64,000 nt of DNA, taken from positions 320,439,191-320,503,190 of the forward strand of contig NC_057813.1 in the NCBI RefSeq assembly GCF_018294505.1, written 5' to 3'. Shown here in pieces: positions 10,623-21,939 of this stretch (position 1 is the first letter of the stretch; the number at the start of each line of letters is the position of its first letter). The notes beneath the pieces were generated by a model that did not search any database, was not told where the DNA came from, and was given only the letters and a program-made list of their open reading frames with translations. Source of the stretch: Triticum aestivum. Lineage: Eukaryota; Streptophyta; Magnoliopsida; Poales; Poaceae. Made by a program: the position numbers and the translations under genes.

Positions 10623-12196
10623 TACTACGTCTTGAGCTTGCGTTGGTTTTCCTTGAAGAGGAAAGCGTGATGCAAGAATAGTAGCATAAGTATTTCCCTC
10701 GGTTTTTGAGAACCAAGGTATCAATCCAGTAGGAGGCTCCTCAAAAGTCCCACACACCTACACAAACAAACAAGAACTCGCAACCAACGCAATAAAGGGT
10801 TTGTCAATCCATTCATGGCCACTTGCGAAAGTGAGATCTGATAGAGATAGTATGATAATATAAATATATTTTTGGTATTTTATAATATAGATAGGAAAAG
10901 TAAAGATGCAAATAAAAGTAGATTGAAAGCTTATATGATAAAAGATAGACCCGGGGGCCATAGGTTTCACTAGTGGCTTCTCTCAAGATAGCATAAGTAT
11001 TATGGTGGGTGAACAAATTACTGTCGAGCAATTGATAGAAAAGCGAATAATTATGAGATTATCTAGGCATGATCATGTATATAGGCATCACGTCCATGAG
11101 AAGTAGACCGACTCCTACCTGCATTTACTACTATTAATCCACACATCGACCGCTATCCATCATGCATCTAGAGTATTAAGTTCATAAAGAATAGAGTAAC
11201 GCATTAAGAAAGATGACATGGTGTAGAGGGATAAACTCATGCAATATGATATTAACCCCATCTTTTTATCCTCGATGGAAACAATACAATACGTGCCTTG
11301 CTGCCCCTCCTGTCACTGGGAAAGGACACCACAAGATTGAATCCAAAGCTAAGCACTTCTCCCATTGCAAGAAAGATCAATCTAGTAGGCCAAACCAAAC
11401 TGATAATTCGAAGAGACTTGCAAAGATAACTTAATCACACATAAAAGAATTCAGAGGAGATTCAAATATTTCTCATAGATAAACTTGATCATAAACCCAC
11501 AATTCATCAGATCTCGACAAACACACCGCAAACAGAGTTACATCGAATAGATCTCCAAGAAGATCAAGGAGAACTTTGGGTTGAAATTCAAAGAGAGAGA
11601 AGAAGCCATCTAGCTAATAACTGTGGACCCGAAGGTCTGTGGTAAACTACTCACAACTCATCGAAGATGCCTTGGAGATGATGTAGAGGCCCTCCATGAT
11701 CGATTCCCCCTCCGGCAGAGCACCAACAAAGGCTCCAAGATGGGATCTCGCGGATACAGACGGTTACGGCGGTGGAAATATTTTTCGTGGTCGCTTCTGA
11801 TGTTTTCGGGGTACATGGGTATATATAGGAGGAAGAAGTAGGTCGGTGGACTCCCGAGGGGCCCATGAGATAGGGGGCGCGCCCAGTAGGGGGGCGCGCC
11901 CTCCACCCTCGTGTCTGCCTCGGCTGTTGCTTGACTTCCACTCCAAGTCCTCTGGATCACGTTCGTTCCAAAAATCAGGCTCCCGAAGGTTTCATTCTGT
12001 TTGGACTTCGTTTGATATTCCTTTTCTTCGAAACAATGAAATAGGCAAAAAAAACAACAATACGGGTTGGGCCTCCATTTAGTATGTTAGTCCCAAAAAT
12101 GATATAAATGTGTAAAGTAAAGACCATAAACATCCAAAACGGGTAATATAATAGCATCGAACAATCAAAAATTATAGATACGTTGGAGACGTATCA
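10623..12196 (-). repeat. 3' LTR of the Sabrina-like element (full length)
   Basis: On the minus strand it begins TGATACGTCTCCAACG and ends CGTAGTA, a TG...TA pair instead of the usual TG...CA. It is 1,574 bp long. Spot alignment of about 400 bp with the right LTR shows about 5% difference. Confidence 0.9.
11820..11827 (-). promoter_or_regulatory. TATA box of the Sabrina-like 3' LTR
   Basis: TATATATA within 'tcctatatataccc' on the minus strand. The equivalent site in the right (5') LTR is 25617-25624. Confidence 0.6.
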
Positions 12197-12212
12197 AGCA
12201 TCCCCAAGCTTA
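12197..12212 (-). promoter_or_regulatory. Polypurine tract of the Sabrina-like element
   Basis: On the minus strand 'aagcttggggatgct' directly precedes the 3' LTR, where plus-strand priming takes place. Similar 'aagcttggggatgcc' phrases also occur on the minus strand near 22866-22880 and 22918-22932, a known habit of this group. Confidence 0.75.
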
Positions 12213-13447
12213 ATTCCTGCTCGTCCTCGAGTGGGTAAATGATAAAAACCGAATTTTTTATGTCGAATGCTACCTAGCATAATTCTCAATGTAATTTTCT
12301 TTATTGTGGCATGAATGTTCAGATCCAAATGATTCAAAATAAAAGTCTATATTGACATAAAAATAGAAATACTTCAAGCATACTAATCAAAGAAATCATG
12401 TCTTCCCAAAATAACATTGCTAAAGAAAGTTCATCCCTACAAAATCATATAGTTAGGTTATGCTTCATTTTTGTCACACAAAAATGCTCCCATCTTATAC
12501 ACCCCCGATGATAAGCCAAGAAATTGTTTCGTACTTAAATAATCTCAAACTTTTTAAACTTTCACGCAATACATGAGCGTGAGCCATGGATATAGCACTA
12601 TGGGTGGAATAGAATATGATGATGGGGATTGTGTGGAGAAGACAAAAAAGGAGAAAGTCTCACATTGATGAGGATAATCAATGGGCTATGGAGATGCCCA
12701 TCAATTGATGTCAACATGAGGAGTAGGGATTGCCATGCAACGGATGCACTAGAGCTATAAATGTATGAAAGCTCAACAAAAGAAACTAGTGGGTGTGCAT
12801 CCAACTTGCTTGCTCACGAAGACCTAGGGCATTTTGAGGAAGCCCATCGTAGGAATATACAAGCCAAGTTCTATAATGAAAAATTCCCACTAGTATATGA
12901 AAGAGACAACATAAGAGACTCTCTATATAAAGAACATGGTGCTACTTTGAAGCACAAGTGTGGAAAAGGATAGTAACATTGCCCCCTTTTTATTTTTATT
13001 TTCTTCTTTTTTTTCTTTTTTTTCTTTGGGCCTTTCTTTTTTTCCTTTTTTTCTTTTGGCCTTTCTTTTTTTTCTTTTCTTTTTTCTTTGGCATTTCTTT
13101 TTTTCTTTTTGGATTTTCTTTTTTTTCTTTGGGGACAATGCTCTAATAATGATGATCATCACACTTTTATTTATTTACAACTCAAGAATTACAACCCAAA
13201 ACTAGAACAAGATATGACTCTATATGAATGCCTCCGGTGGTGTACCGGGATGGGCAATGAATCAAGAGTGACATGTATGAAATTTTTTGCATGGTGGCTT
13301 TTCCACAAATACGATGTCAACTACATGATCATGCAAGGCAATATGACAATGATGATGCGTGTCATGATGATAAACGGAATGGTGGAAAGTTGCATGACAA
13401 TATATCTCGGAATGGCTATGGAAATGCCATAATAGGTAGGTATGGTA
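12213..13447. other. Non-coding interior of the Sabrina-like element (3' part)
   Basis: No domain is recognisable. It is AT-rich and contains the pyrimidine tract listed separately. The sequence continues at 21940 once the Tat-type element is removed. Confidence 0.7.
12976..13134 (+). repeat. Pyrimidine-rich (CTTT)n-like tract
   Basis: About 160 bp of T runs broken by C and GG ('ttttcttttttttctttggg' style). It is a polypurine tract on the element's sense strand. Lysine-rich and phenylalanine-rich frames through it are spurious. Confidence 0.85.
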
Positions 13448-13452
13448 GCTGT
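13448..13452. repeat. Target site duplication of the Tat-type element (left; right at 21935-21939)
   Basis: 'gctgt' lies directly before the element and again at 21935-21939 directly after it. Confidence 0.93.
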
Positions 13453-14358
13453 TGTCGGCGTTCTGGAAACGGGGGTCCCCAGACTTGCCTGCTTGCAGCC
13501 TGTGGCGTGGCTCAAGTGGTGGCCCAGTACGGACTATCTTCATCAACGCAAGACTCAAGACCCTCGCGAGTGGCCAAGCCTCGCGGGGCGGATGACACAA
13601 GGCTTCCTCAGGAACGGCCTTTCCAGGAAGGCTTGCGAGGAGGCAGAGAGACCAAGGCAGGGTACCTCGCGAGGTGCTCGTGACGCAAGCCATGATGATC
13701 GAGACCAAGCGGGCACCGGCCTGCGAGTGTCCTTGTTTCCTCTGTGCAAAGGGGGAAAGCACAGGCGTGGAGTACCGAGGCATCTAGCAAAGGTTGCCAT
13801 TTCAGTGCCACGAGACCAAGACTAGGAGAGCGGCAGGATGGAGGTCACCATGGAGCCCAAGACGGCGTCATCACCAGTGCCTTTGGCAGCTGAAGACCAA
13901 CTTTAGTCAGGATAACTTGTACTAGATGTTCCCCTTCGAAATGGTTGTTGTTGGCGCCCTTCCCGGTCAATATCTGGGAAGAGGACCAGGGCCTCTATAA
14001 ATAGGGCTAGCCACCACACAGGGTAGGGGGACGAGCTCACAAGTGCTCATTAGACCGAGAGGCGATCGAGCTCACCCAAGTAGTTCATCGCACCAGCCCA
14101 AGAACACCTCTCGCGAGGCTGTTCTTCCCTTGTATTGTTCATCATCAGCCCCTGAGGCAATCCACCACACCACACAATAGAGTAGGGTATTACACCACAA
14201 CGGTGGACCAAACCAGTATAAATCTTGTGTCCCTCGTGTTGTTCATCGTTTAGCTTAGATTCACGCGAGGCAATCGGACGTGGAGTGGTAGGGGTAAGAT
14301 CTTCGCGCGCACCCCAGAGTTCGAACCTTATGGGTGTGCCGGAACCCAACATCCGACA
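13453..14358 (+). repeat. 5' LTR of the Tat-type element
   Basis: Starts TGTCGGCGTTCTGG, ends CATCCGACA, 906 bp. Spot alignment of about 380 bp with the 3' LTR shows about 6-7% difference. Confidence 0.92.
13996..14003 (+). promoter_or_regulatory. TATA box of the Tat-type 5' LTR
   Basis: TATAAATA in 'gcctctataaatagggc'. The 3' LTR has TATAAGTA at 21572-21579. Confidence 0.75.
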
Positions 14359-14378
14359 TTTGGCACGCCAGGTAGGGG
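14359..14378 (+). promoter_or_regulatory. Putative primer binding site of the Tat-type element
   Basis: 'tttggcacgccaggtagggg' directly follows the LTR. Position and the 'TGGC..GCCAGGTAGGGG' look fit a primer site; the tRNA was not assigned. Confidence 0.6.
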
Positions 14379-14436
14379 TGCACCGGAGCTCTCCCTTCCG
14401 TCGACGCGTTCTCCATCAGCACTGCACTCCGCCCTC

Positions 14437-15090
14437 ATGGCGGGCAACACACTACCTGGTCCGGTTGTCAATGCTGGCGCGGGAACCAGGGGGCTCCGAG
14501 TCCTGGTCCCCACCTTGCGGCAGGTGCAGTGGCCGAACAAGTTCAAGCCGGACATGCCGCCGCGCTACAACGGCACGACCGATCCGCTGTCCTTCCTGGT
14601 AGCGTATGAAGAAGTCGTCCTCAAGGCCAGAGGCGACGACAGGGTCATGGCTAACTGGCTGCCCATGGCCCTCACCGGCGTCCCGCGCATGTGGCTGCTC
14701 CACCAGCCAACGGCTTCTGTGGCCTCCTGGGAGGAGTTGTGCAACCTCTTCCTCACACATCATGCTACACCGGCGCCCCCAGTCGTCGCAGCCCTCCTGG
14801 GTGGGTCGCAGGCACCACCTTCGAGCCACCACGTCAAGCCGTTCGTCCGTCAGATCGGCGCCGTCCTCAAGCGCCGTGAAGCCCCCCCCCCCCCGGGCTG
14901 GGTGGCACCCATGGCTGATTTGACCTTCAGCTCGGACGATCACCCCTCCAAAGCCGCCTATTCGGGCGCACTCCTGATGTTATGCACCCCACCATCTGCC
15001 AGGTGGATGTCACCAGGACCCTCGTCGATGGTGGTGCCGTCCTCAACATGCTCTCGGTGGAGGCCTTCAGCCTCCTCCACGTGCCGCTAG
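14437..15090 (+). pseudogene. gag of the Tat-type element, truncated
   Basis: The ATG at 14437 opens a 217-codon frame. The retrotransposon gag core is clear (PPRYNGTTDPLSFLVAYEEV, MANWLPMALTGVPRMWLL, SWEELCNLFL). After about residue 125 the frame passes straight into sequence that normally lies just before the protease. Most of the C-terminal gag and the zinc knuckle are therefore missing, probably by deletion near 14800. A C homopolymer sits at about 14882-14895. The last 30 residues are out of frame with the protease. Confidence 0.8.
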
Positions 15091-15523
15091 AGCGGCTCCA
15101 ACCCAGCAGGCTTTCCACCGGCTCCCTGGGCAGATCCGCCTCCCGGTGACCTTCGGCACCCACGACAACTTCCGGATGGAGCTGGTCAACTTCGACATCG
15201 CCCCCATCGGCCTCCCGTACAACACCATCCTCGGCTACCCAGCCTTGGCCCAGTTCATGGCAGCGACGCACCTGGCTTACAACCTCATGAAGATGCCCGG
15301 GAGCAGCGGCGTCCTTACCATGTCCGAAGACACAAGGGATGCGCTGCAGGCACTCAAGCTCACTTTCAAGACGGCCGCGGTGGCGCAGCCCGCCAGCGCA
15401 GATACCCTTGGGCCCAAGGGGGCTGCGCCAGCCAAGAAGAAGCAGCTATTCACCCAAGACAAGGCGGAGACCAAGCAAGTACCAGTTTACGAGGATGGAT
15501 CCTCTGGCGCACCTTCAGCATAG
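15018..15523 (+). pseudogene. Aspartic protease region of the Tat-type element
   Basis: The active-site motif LVDGG (Asp codon 15027-15029) lies in a frame different from both gag and the following segment. The rest (15146-15523, containing LPYNTILGYPALAQFMAATH) is in a third frame. It would process the gag-pol polyprotein. Two frameshifts make it non-functional. Confidence 0.75.
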
Positions 15524-15629
15524 GCGCCAACCTCGACCCTGAGCAGGAGGAGGCCCTGGTGAAATCCCTGCGTGCAAACAAGGAGGTGTTTAGTGGGAAC
15601 CTGATCAGCTAGCAGGGGTCCCAAGGGAT

Positions 15630-16690
15630 GTGATTGAACACCATCTCAACGTATGCCCCAACATGCGCTCCGTGAAGCAGAAGGCAAGGCGACAGTCCAC
15701 CGAGAAGCAGGCCTTCATCATCCAAGAAACCCGCAAGTTAGAGGCAGCAGGCATCATCTGCGAAATTCTCTATCCTGAATGGCTGGCCAACCCTGTTGTA
15801 ATGCCAAAAAGGGAGGAAAGGAACGCATGTGTGTCCACTTCACCAACCACAACATGGCCTGCCCTCAGGATCCGATCCCGCTTCCTCACATCGACCAGGT
15901 CGTCGATTCTACCACTGAGTGTGACCTATTGTGCTTCCTGGATGCCTTCTCCGGCTATCACCAGATCAAGATGGCGGTATAAGATGTGGAGAAAACTGCC
16001 TTCCCGACCACGTGTGGAGTATATTGCTATACCTGCATGCCGTTCGGGTTGCGCAACATGGGCGCGGCCTTTCAGCGACTGATTCACATCGCCTTGGGCC
16101 GGCAGCTCAGCAGAAACGCCGAAGCTTACATCGATGACATCATGGTGAAGTCTCGGGAGGCAAAAACCCTGATACGGGAACTGGAAGAAACCTTCGCGAG
16201 CCTCCGTGAAGTGGATCTGCAGCTCAACCCGTAGAAGTGCGTATTCAGAGTCCCCTCAGGCAAGCTCTTGGGTTTCCTCGTGTCCCACAGGGGCATCGAG
16301 GCTAACCCAGAGAAGGTCAAGGCAGTCGAAGACATGAGTCCGCCGAAGACCCTCAGAGAAATGCAGAAGCTCACCGGGCGAGTAACCGCGTTGGGACCTT
16401 CATCTCCAAGTTGGGGGAGCCAGCACTGCCCTTCTTCAAGCTGATGAAGAAGAAGGCCCGTTCGAATGGACAGAAGAGGATGACAAGGCATTCCAAGATC
16501 TCAAGAAGTATCTCACCAGCCCTCCGGTGATGGTAGCTCCGCGCCCTCAGGAGCCCTTGGTACTCTACCTTGCAGCCACGCCCTACTCTGCCAGTGTAGC
16601 CTTGGTGGCGGTTAGGGAGGAGCGCCAGGCCAAGGCCCTGCCAGACGCAGCCACCGCCGAAGTGGAGCAAAGCCAAGAAGCCTCGCGAAG
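15630..16690 (+). pseudogene. Reverse transcriptase and first RNase H of the Tat-type element
   Basis: Motifs in order: KLEAAGIICEILYPEWLANP, then CVHFTNHNMACPQDPIPLP, FLDAFSGYHQIKM, the catalytic box YIDD (16127-16138), LLGFLVSHRGIEANPEKVKA, and the RNase H start FEWTEEDDKAFQDLKKYLTS near 16460-16520. They are spread over several frames. Stops include a TAA at 15979-15981 and a TAG at 16231-16233. The family role is copying RNA into DNA in the particle; this copy cannot. Confidence 0.85.
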
Positions 16691-16849
16691 ACCATGACCG
16701 TAGCAGATGGGGTCCGTTTCTGCAGGGGGGACGCACCCAGAGCGGAGGAGGCCCCACTAGGGGACCAAGCACTGGGGGCTCCGTCGCCCCGGGAGGCGCC
16801 TCGACCTCCGAAAGACGCAGGCCACGCCAGCGCCCTCAACCTCGTCAAG

Positions 16850-17620
16850 CATCCTGTGTACTTCATTAGCACGGTGCTGTGGGACAAGCTGGAATTCAGC
16901 CCCAAAAACTCCTCCTTGCGTTGCTAGTGGCCTCACACAAGCTGCGGCACTACTTTCAAGGCCATCCCATCAAGGTTTTCTCGGCATATCCCTTGGAAAG
17001 GGTACTCAGGAGCCCCAACTCAGCTGGAAGGGTCGCTAAATGGAACATCAAGTTGCAAGCGTTTCAGCTGGAATTCAGCATGACCAGAGTCATCAAGGGA
17101 GCCGCGCTGGCAGATTTCATGGTAGAATGGACGAAGGCACCAGGGCTCGAAGCTGGCGCGGATCGGTCGCTTTCCCCAGGAAGTGAAGCGCCGGACGGCT
17201 GGGTCATGTACTTCGACGGGGCGTTCTCGCACATGGCGCGGGGGCTGGCGCAGTACTCATATCTCCCACTCAGGACAAGCTCTACTATGTCATGCAGCTC
17301 TGCTTCCAGCATGGAGAGAAGGTCTCCAACAACATAGTAGAATACGAGGGCCTAATAGCAGGCTTGAAAGCTGTAGCCGCTTTGGGGGTAAAGCGCCTCA
17401 TCATCAAGGGCGATTCACAACTCCTCGTCAACTTCTCCAACAAGGTGTATGAGCCGAAGGACGAACATATGGAAGCATATCTTGCGGAGGTCCGCAGGAT
17501 GGAGAAACAGTTTTGCGGGTTGGAGTTGCAGCATGTGCCTCGCGGCACCAATTAAGAGGCTGATGACATCGCTAGGAGGGCGTCCAGGCGGTTGTCTCAG
17601 GAGCCTAGCATCTTCGAGGA
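16850..17620 (+). pseudogene. RNase H tail and second, archaeal-type RNase H of the Tat-type element
   Basis: 16855-17160 keeps the connection region (HPVYFISTVL, LRHYFQGHPIKVFSAYPLER, AFQLEFSMTRVIKGAALADF). The second RNase H starts at WVMYFDGAF (about 17202-17228) and continues in another frame with NNIVEYEGLIAGLKA and LIIKGDSQLLVNF (17325-17440). A stop at 17553-17555 is followed by EADDIARRAS. An extra archaeal-type RNase H is typical of Tat-lineage elements. Confidence 0.8.
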
Positions 17621-17769
17621 GCAACTCTTCAAACCTTCAGCGGCACCATCACTAACAAGCACAGCGCAACCTCGGGAGGAGCTCTCTCGACCTCCTGCGT
17701 CGGGAGCCCCGGCATGTGGCCCGACCTCAGGAGCGCGCCTGCTCCTGGCGCTGGAGCCTCAGGAGGGAT

Positions 17770-18983
17770 GCTAGACCGCAGAGTTCAAGGATTACTTGAT
17801 GCAAGGGATTCTGCCAGAAAAGGAGGAGGACACGGAACGCGTGGCACGGCATGCCACGGCCTACTGCATCCGAGATGGGGAGCTCTATCGAAAGCGGCCG
17901 AATGACGTTTCCCTGTGTTGCATCTCCAGGGAGCAAGGGAAAGAATTAGTGGCAGACATTCACGGTGGAGACTGCGGGCACCACTCGTCTGCACGGACAC
18001 TCATCGGCAAGGCGTTTTGCAGCGGGTTCTATTGGCAACAGCACTCAACGACGCAATCGAGCTGGTGAAGGCTTGTGAAGCCTGTCAATTCCATGCCAAG
18101 TAGATCCATCAGCCAGCTTAGGGCCTTTAGACCATTCCCCTCTCATGGCTGTTCGCTGTTTGGGGACTGGACATCCTTGGCCCGTTTCCTCGGGCGCCAG
18201 GGGGCTACCTCTACTTCTACGTCGCCATCAACAAGTTCACAAAGTGGGCAGAGGTGGAAGCTATCCGGACCATCCCGGCTGGCTCAGCAGTCAAGTTCAT
18301 CAAGGGACTCGTGAGCCGGTTTGGGGTGCCTAATCGCATCATCACCGACAACGGTTCACAGTTCACCAGCAATCTCTTGAAAACAGATACGCTACGCCTC
18401 GGTGGCACACCCACGGAGCAACGACCAAGCTGAACGCGCCAATGCGGAGGTCCTGAAGGGCCTCAAAACCCGGACGTTCAAGAAGAATCTGGAGGCCTAC
18501 GGCAGGGGCTGGCATGATGAGCTTTAGTCCGTGCTATGGTATCTCCGCACGCCGCTACCAAGTCGACCGGTGAAACCCCGTTCTTCCTCGTCTACGGTGC
18601 TGAGGCGGTCCTTCCTCATGAGGTCAGGCATCGCTCCGCGCGGGTCCTGTCTTTCGATGAAGCACAGCAGGACGCCATGCGGGGGTGGACCTCGTGCTGG
18701 GAGAGGAACTCGTCGAGAGGCTGCGCTTCGGGCTGCAAGATACCAACAGGCGCTGCGGCAGAACCACTGCCACAGCATCCGCCCCAGGACCCTCGAGGTA
18801 AGTGACCTCGTGCTCAGACGGGTGCTCTCTAGGGAGGGGCTGCACAAGCTCTCTCCCATGTGGGAGGGCCTGTTCAAGGTTGTTCATGTCTCCAGGCCTC
18901 GTGCCGCACGCTTGGAGACTCAGTAGGGGGTGCCCATCCCGAACGCGTGGAACATCCAGCACCTCCGGAAGTTCTACCCTTGA
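17770..18983 (+). pseudogene. Integrase of the Tat-type element
   Basis: The zinc-binding HHCC part is visible at 17940-18105 (HGGDCGHHS, CEACQFHAK). The core has WGLDILGPFP near 18160 and RIITDNGSQFTS near 18330-18372. The third acidic residue region (18405-18450) is shifted in frame with apparent loss of sequence. Then follow TGETPFFLVYGAEAVLPHEV (18564-18624) and a C-terminal part ending near 18983. Several frameshifts and stops. No chromodomain is seen. Confidence 0.8.
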
Positions 18984-19145
18984 ATAAAGGCCCAATCCCT
19001 GTAAAGAAGGCCCGGCGCCTGTGAAGCTAGACGAACCGAGAGAGGCCCGGTGCCTGTGAAGAAGGCCAACGCCTGTGAAGCTCATCGCCCCGAGAAAGGC
19101 CCGGAGCATGTGAAGAAGGCCAATGCCTGTGAAGCTCGCCGCCCG
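18984..19145 (+). repeat. ~54-bp tandem units after integrase of the Tat-type element
   Basis: Units of the form 'gaggcccggtgcctgtgaag', 'aaggccaacgcctgtgaag', 'ctcatcgccccgaga' repeat about 2.7 times with changes. Tandem repeats in this region are common in Tat-lineage elements. Confidence 0.75.
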
Positions 19146-19901
19146 TGACACTCTCACGTAATAATGAGTTGGGGCTGTACATGCTCTGGAGTCTCCGGCG
19201 AGCCGCCCTCGGGCCTCAGGGGCTCCCGCCCACGCCCAGTGGCAGCACTTAGCTCCGGGCTGGTGAGAAGACGTCGAAGACTAGATTAGGTGCCGGACGC
19301 GGCTTTATCATTTGCTTTCTGCAGTTGGCTTGTTCGTCCCTATTTGAAGTTTTATTGGAGTTGCTTTTAGCGTTGTTGCCATCCTCAACCTGTGACTCTT
19401 TGTCTTTGCCGCCTACTTGACGTGTTTTCTCTATCACAAGTCTCGCAAGGGGGATATGCGGGTGCCCTCGCGAGTGTTTTCTGACCCAGTCTTGTGAGGC
19501 TTTCCTAACCAAGTCCACTGCGGGAACACTCCTCCCGGTCCGTGCCCCATGGGCATCACGACGCGAACACGGGACCTGAATCGGTTGCCCTCACGACTGA
19601 GACCAGAAGTTACCTCTCCTGACTAATTCTTGGAGGCCACAGAGCGCGCGATGAGGCCTCAGCCTTGATAAGCGAAGACTGCGGCAAGTCCCCCCGAGCT
19701 AAGTAATTCCTACACGCGAGCACGTGGCGCCAAACACAGCACGGGAATAACGAAAATAGCATAATAGTTAACGACAACAGTCCAGCACGCCCCTGCGGGG
19801 CCCTACACTACTTTCTCTTTGCGCAGGAAAGGGAGGGAAACAAAATAAACACGACTTGCTCAACACCGACTCGTGGCGAGGGCTCATACTTCCTACGGAG
19901 C
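19146..19901. other. Non-coding spacer between integrase and the antisense B3 gene
   Basis: No domain is recognisable. The largest minus-strand frame (19518-19249) has no family resemblance that I can see. Confidence 0.5.
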
Positions 19902-20687
19902 TCAGTCAGACCCCTCCTCATGCTTCACCAAGGCGCGACGGCGGGCTGACACGCTACCCCCCTCAAGGCGAGCGCTGCGGCGCAGAGGCTGGTCGCGGCC
20001 ACCGCTGGAGGAGCTACCATCCGAAGGGGAGCCGCCGAGGCTTGGCAAGCTGCGAACACCGCCTGCCATGTGCCCGCTGTCATCTTCGTCTCGACCATCA
20101 ATGAGGCTAGGCACCCGGCCGCCGTCATCGTCTTCCAGGCAGCACCCAACGCGGCGGCCATCTTCTTCGAACACCCTCACGTAGAGGGTGGCATCGCCGT
20201 CGAACTTGAAATGTAGGGTGCACCGCTGGCTCAAGCCATGCGCGCGGGCAAACGTTTGCCAGCCGCGGGTCAGGGCCACATTCCCGGCACTGGAGATCTC
20301 AAGTGAGGCCCAGGAGGCCCTGCTGCAACAACCGTCTGCTTGAAGTCAGAGGCCGCCAGGACCGCCGGACGGGAGTTCACCTACAAAAAAGCGGGGAAGC
20401 TGGAGCCAGCTGCCGGTTGGGTCCACTGACCACACGACGAACTCCGACAGCACCTCCGCCGAGTGGAAGCGCGGTCTGGGAGGTCGCGCAGCCATGGCGC
20501 GCCTTCCCTCACCAACCAGGCGCCCATCGCCGAGCGGGAGATCGCAGCCGTGACCGCGGGGAGCCGCTGCAGGAAACGCAGGATGCTTGCGGGCACGACC
20601 CCGGCCGCGCTTGGGTGGGGGAGAGTGAGGCCCTTCCCGACGAGCGTTTCCCTTCTTCGCGGCCGAGAACCACTTTGGCGGCGCCAT
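19902..20687 (-). pseudogene. Antisense B3 DNA-binding-domain gene carried by the Tat-type element
   Basis: Read on the minus strand from the ATG at 20687 (MAPPKWFSAAKKG), one frame runs 262 codons to 19902 with a single stop at 20346-20348. An N-terminal basic, proline-rich stretch is followed by a B3-like start (LQLPRFFVGEL) and, after the stop, the B3 end (RGWQTFARAHGL, LHFKFDGDATLYVRVF). An acidic tail follows. B3 domains are plant-specific DNA-binding folds found in auxin-response and REM-type regulators. A TATA box 81 bp upstream suggests separate transcription. The gene is antisense to gag-pol, as the extra genes of Tat-lineage elements usually are. Which B3 subfamily it belongs to is open. 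Confidence 0.75.
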
Positions 20688-20767
20688 AGAAGACGGCGAG
20701 CGGCTGAGATGGGGAGAAAGAAGGAAGCGGGACGGAAGATGTACATCGGGGTCTAGAGCTCTCCCGC

Positions 20768-20775
20768 CTTTATAG
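20768..20775 (-). promoter_or_regulatory. TATA box of the antisense B3 gene
   Basis: Minus-strand CTATAAAG within 'ggctataaaggcggg', 81 bp upstream of the ATG at 20687. It lies inside the element near the 3' LTR and faces away from it. Confidence 0.6.
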
Positions 20776-20998
20776 CCGGAGGAGGCCAACCGTCGGCCAC
20801 CACGATCGCAGGTAATCATGACACATTTATGCATGCAGGGAGTTGTCAAGTCGAGCAGTTGCTAAGGCAGCATGGGGAAGCGGAGGCGCCCACGTCCAAT
20901 CAACTGCCACGCAGTGCCCAAGGCCGCAGGCTGATGGGGTCCACGGCACTCCGCACTTGCCCCGTTGCTTCTCCGCTAAGCCAAGTTCGAGCGTGCCT

Positions 20999-21014
20999 TG
21001 GGCCCGGGGGCTAC
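20999..21014 (+). promoter_or_regulatory. Polypurine tract region of the Tat-type element
   Basis: 'gggcccgggggctac' directly precedes the 3' LTR. It is G-rich although not a pure purine run. Confidence 0.55.
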
Positions 21015-21934
21015 TGTCGGCGTTTTGGGAATGGGGGTCCCCAGACTTTCCTACCTGCAGCCTGCGGCGTGGCTCAAGTGGTGGCCCAGTACGGACCATC
21101 TTCATCAGTGCAAGACTCAAGACCCTCGCGAGGGGCCAAGCCTCGCGAGGCGGATGACACAAGGCTTCCTCGGGAACGGCCTCGCCAAGCAGGCTCGTTA
21201 GGAGGCGAAGAGACCAAGGAAGGGTACCTCGCGAGGTGCTCGTCACGCAAGCCACGACAATCGAGACCAGGCGGGCGCCAGCGAGTGCCGGCCTGCGCAG
21301 TGTCCTTGTTACCTCTTTGGTGCAAAGGGGGCAAGCACAGGCGTGGAGTACCGAGGCATTAGGCAAAGGTTTCCATTTTAGTGCAACGAGACCAAGACCA
21401 GCAGAGCGGCAGGATGGAGGTCACCGTGGAGCCCAAGACGGCGTCATCACCAGTGCCTTTGGCAGCCGAAGACCAACTTTAGTCAGGATAACTTGTACTA
21501 GATGTTCCCCTTCGAAATGGCTGTTGTTGGCGCCCTTCCCGCTCAATATTTGGGAAGAGGACTAGGGCCTCTATAAGTAGGGCTAGCCACCATAGAGGGT
21601 AGGGGGACAAGCTCACAAGTGCTCATTAGACCGAGAGGCGATCGAGCTCACCCAAGTAGTTCATCACACCGGCCCAAGAACACCTCTCACGAGGTTGTTC
21701 TTCCCTTGTACTGTTCATCATCAGCCCCTGAGGCAATCGACCACACCACACACTAGAGAAGGGTATTACACCACAACGGTGTCCGGAACCAGTATAAATC
21801 TTGTGTCCCTCGTTCTGTTCATCGTTTAGCTTAGATTCACGCCAGGCGATCGGACATGGAGTGGTAGGGGGAACATCTCCGCGCGCACCCCAGAGTTCAA
21901 ACCTTAAGGGTCTGCTGGAACCCAACATCTGACA
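21015..21934 (+). repeat. 3' LTR of the Tat-type element
   Basis: Starts TGTCGGCGTTTTGG, ends CATCTGACA, 920 bp. The pair with 13453-14358 defines the element. Confidence 0.92.
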
Positions 21935-21939
21935 GCTGT

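Larger units (their letters stand above)
13453..21934 (+). mobile_element. Tat-type Ty3/gypsy retrotransposon with gag-pol and antisense B3 gene
   Basis: It is an 8,482-bp element with LTRs at 13453-14358 and 21015-21934 and a 5-bp target duplication. Order: primer site, gag, protease, reverse transcriptase, RNase H, second (archaeal-type) RNase H, integrase, a short tandem repeat, an antisense B3-domain gene, polypurine tract, LTR. The second RNase H and the extra antisense gene point to the Tat lineage. All coding parts carry stops and frameshifts, so it is dead. It is GC-rich, unlike the AT-rich Sabrina-like element around it. Confidence 0.9.

Noticed and set aside
12923..13205. Lysine-rich minus frame and phenylalanine-rich + frames
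   Set aside because: They are translations of a pyrimidine-rich low-complexity tract in a non-coding part of the Sabrina-like element.
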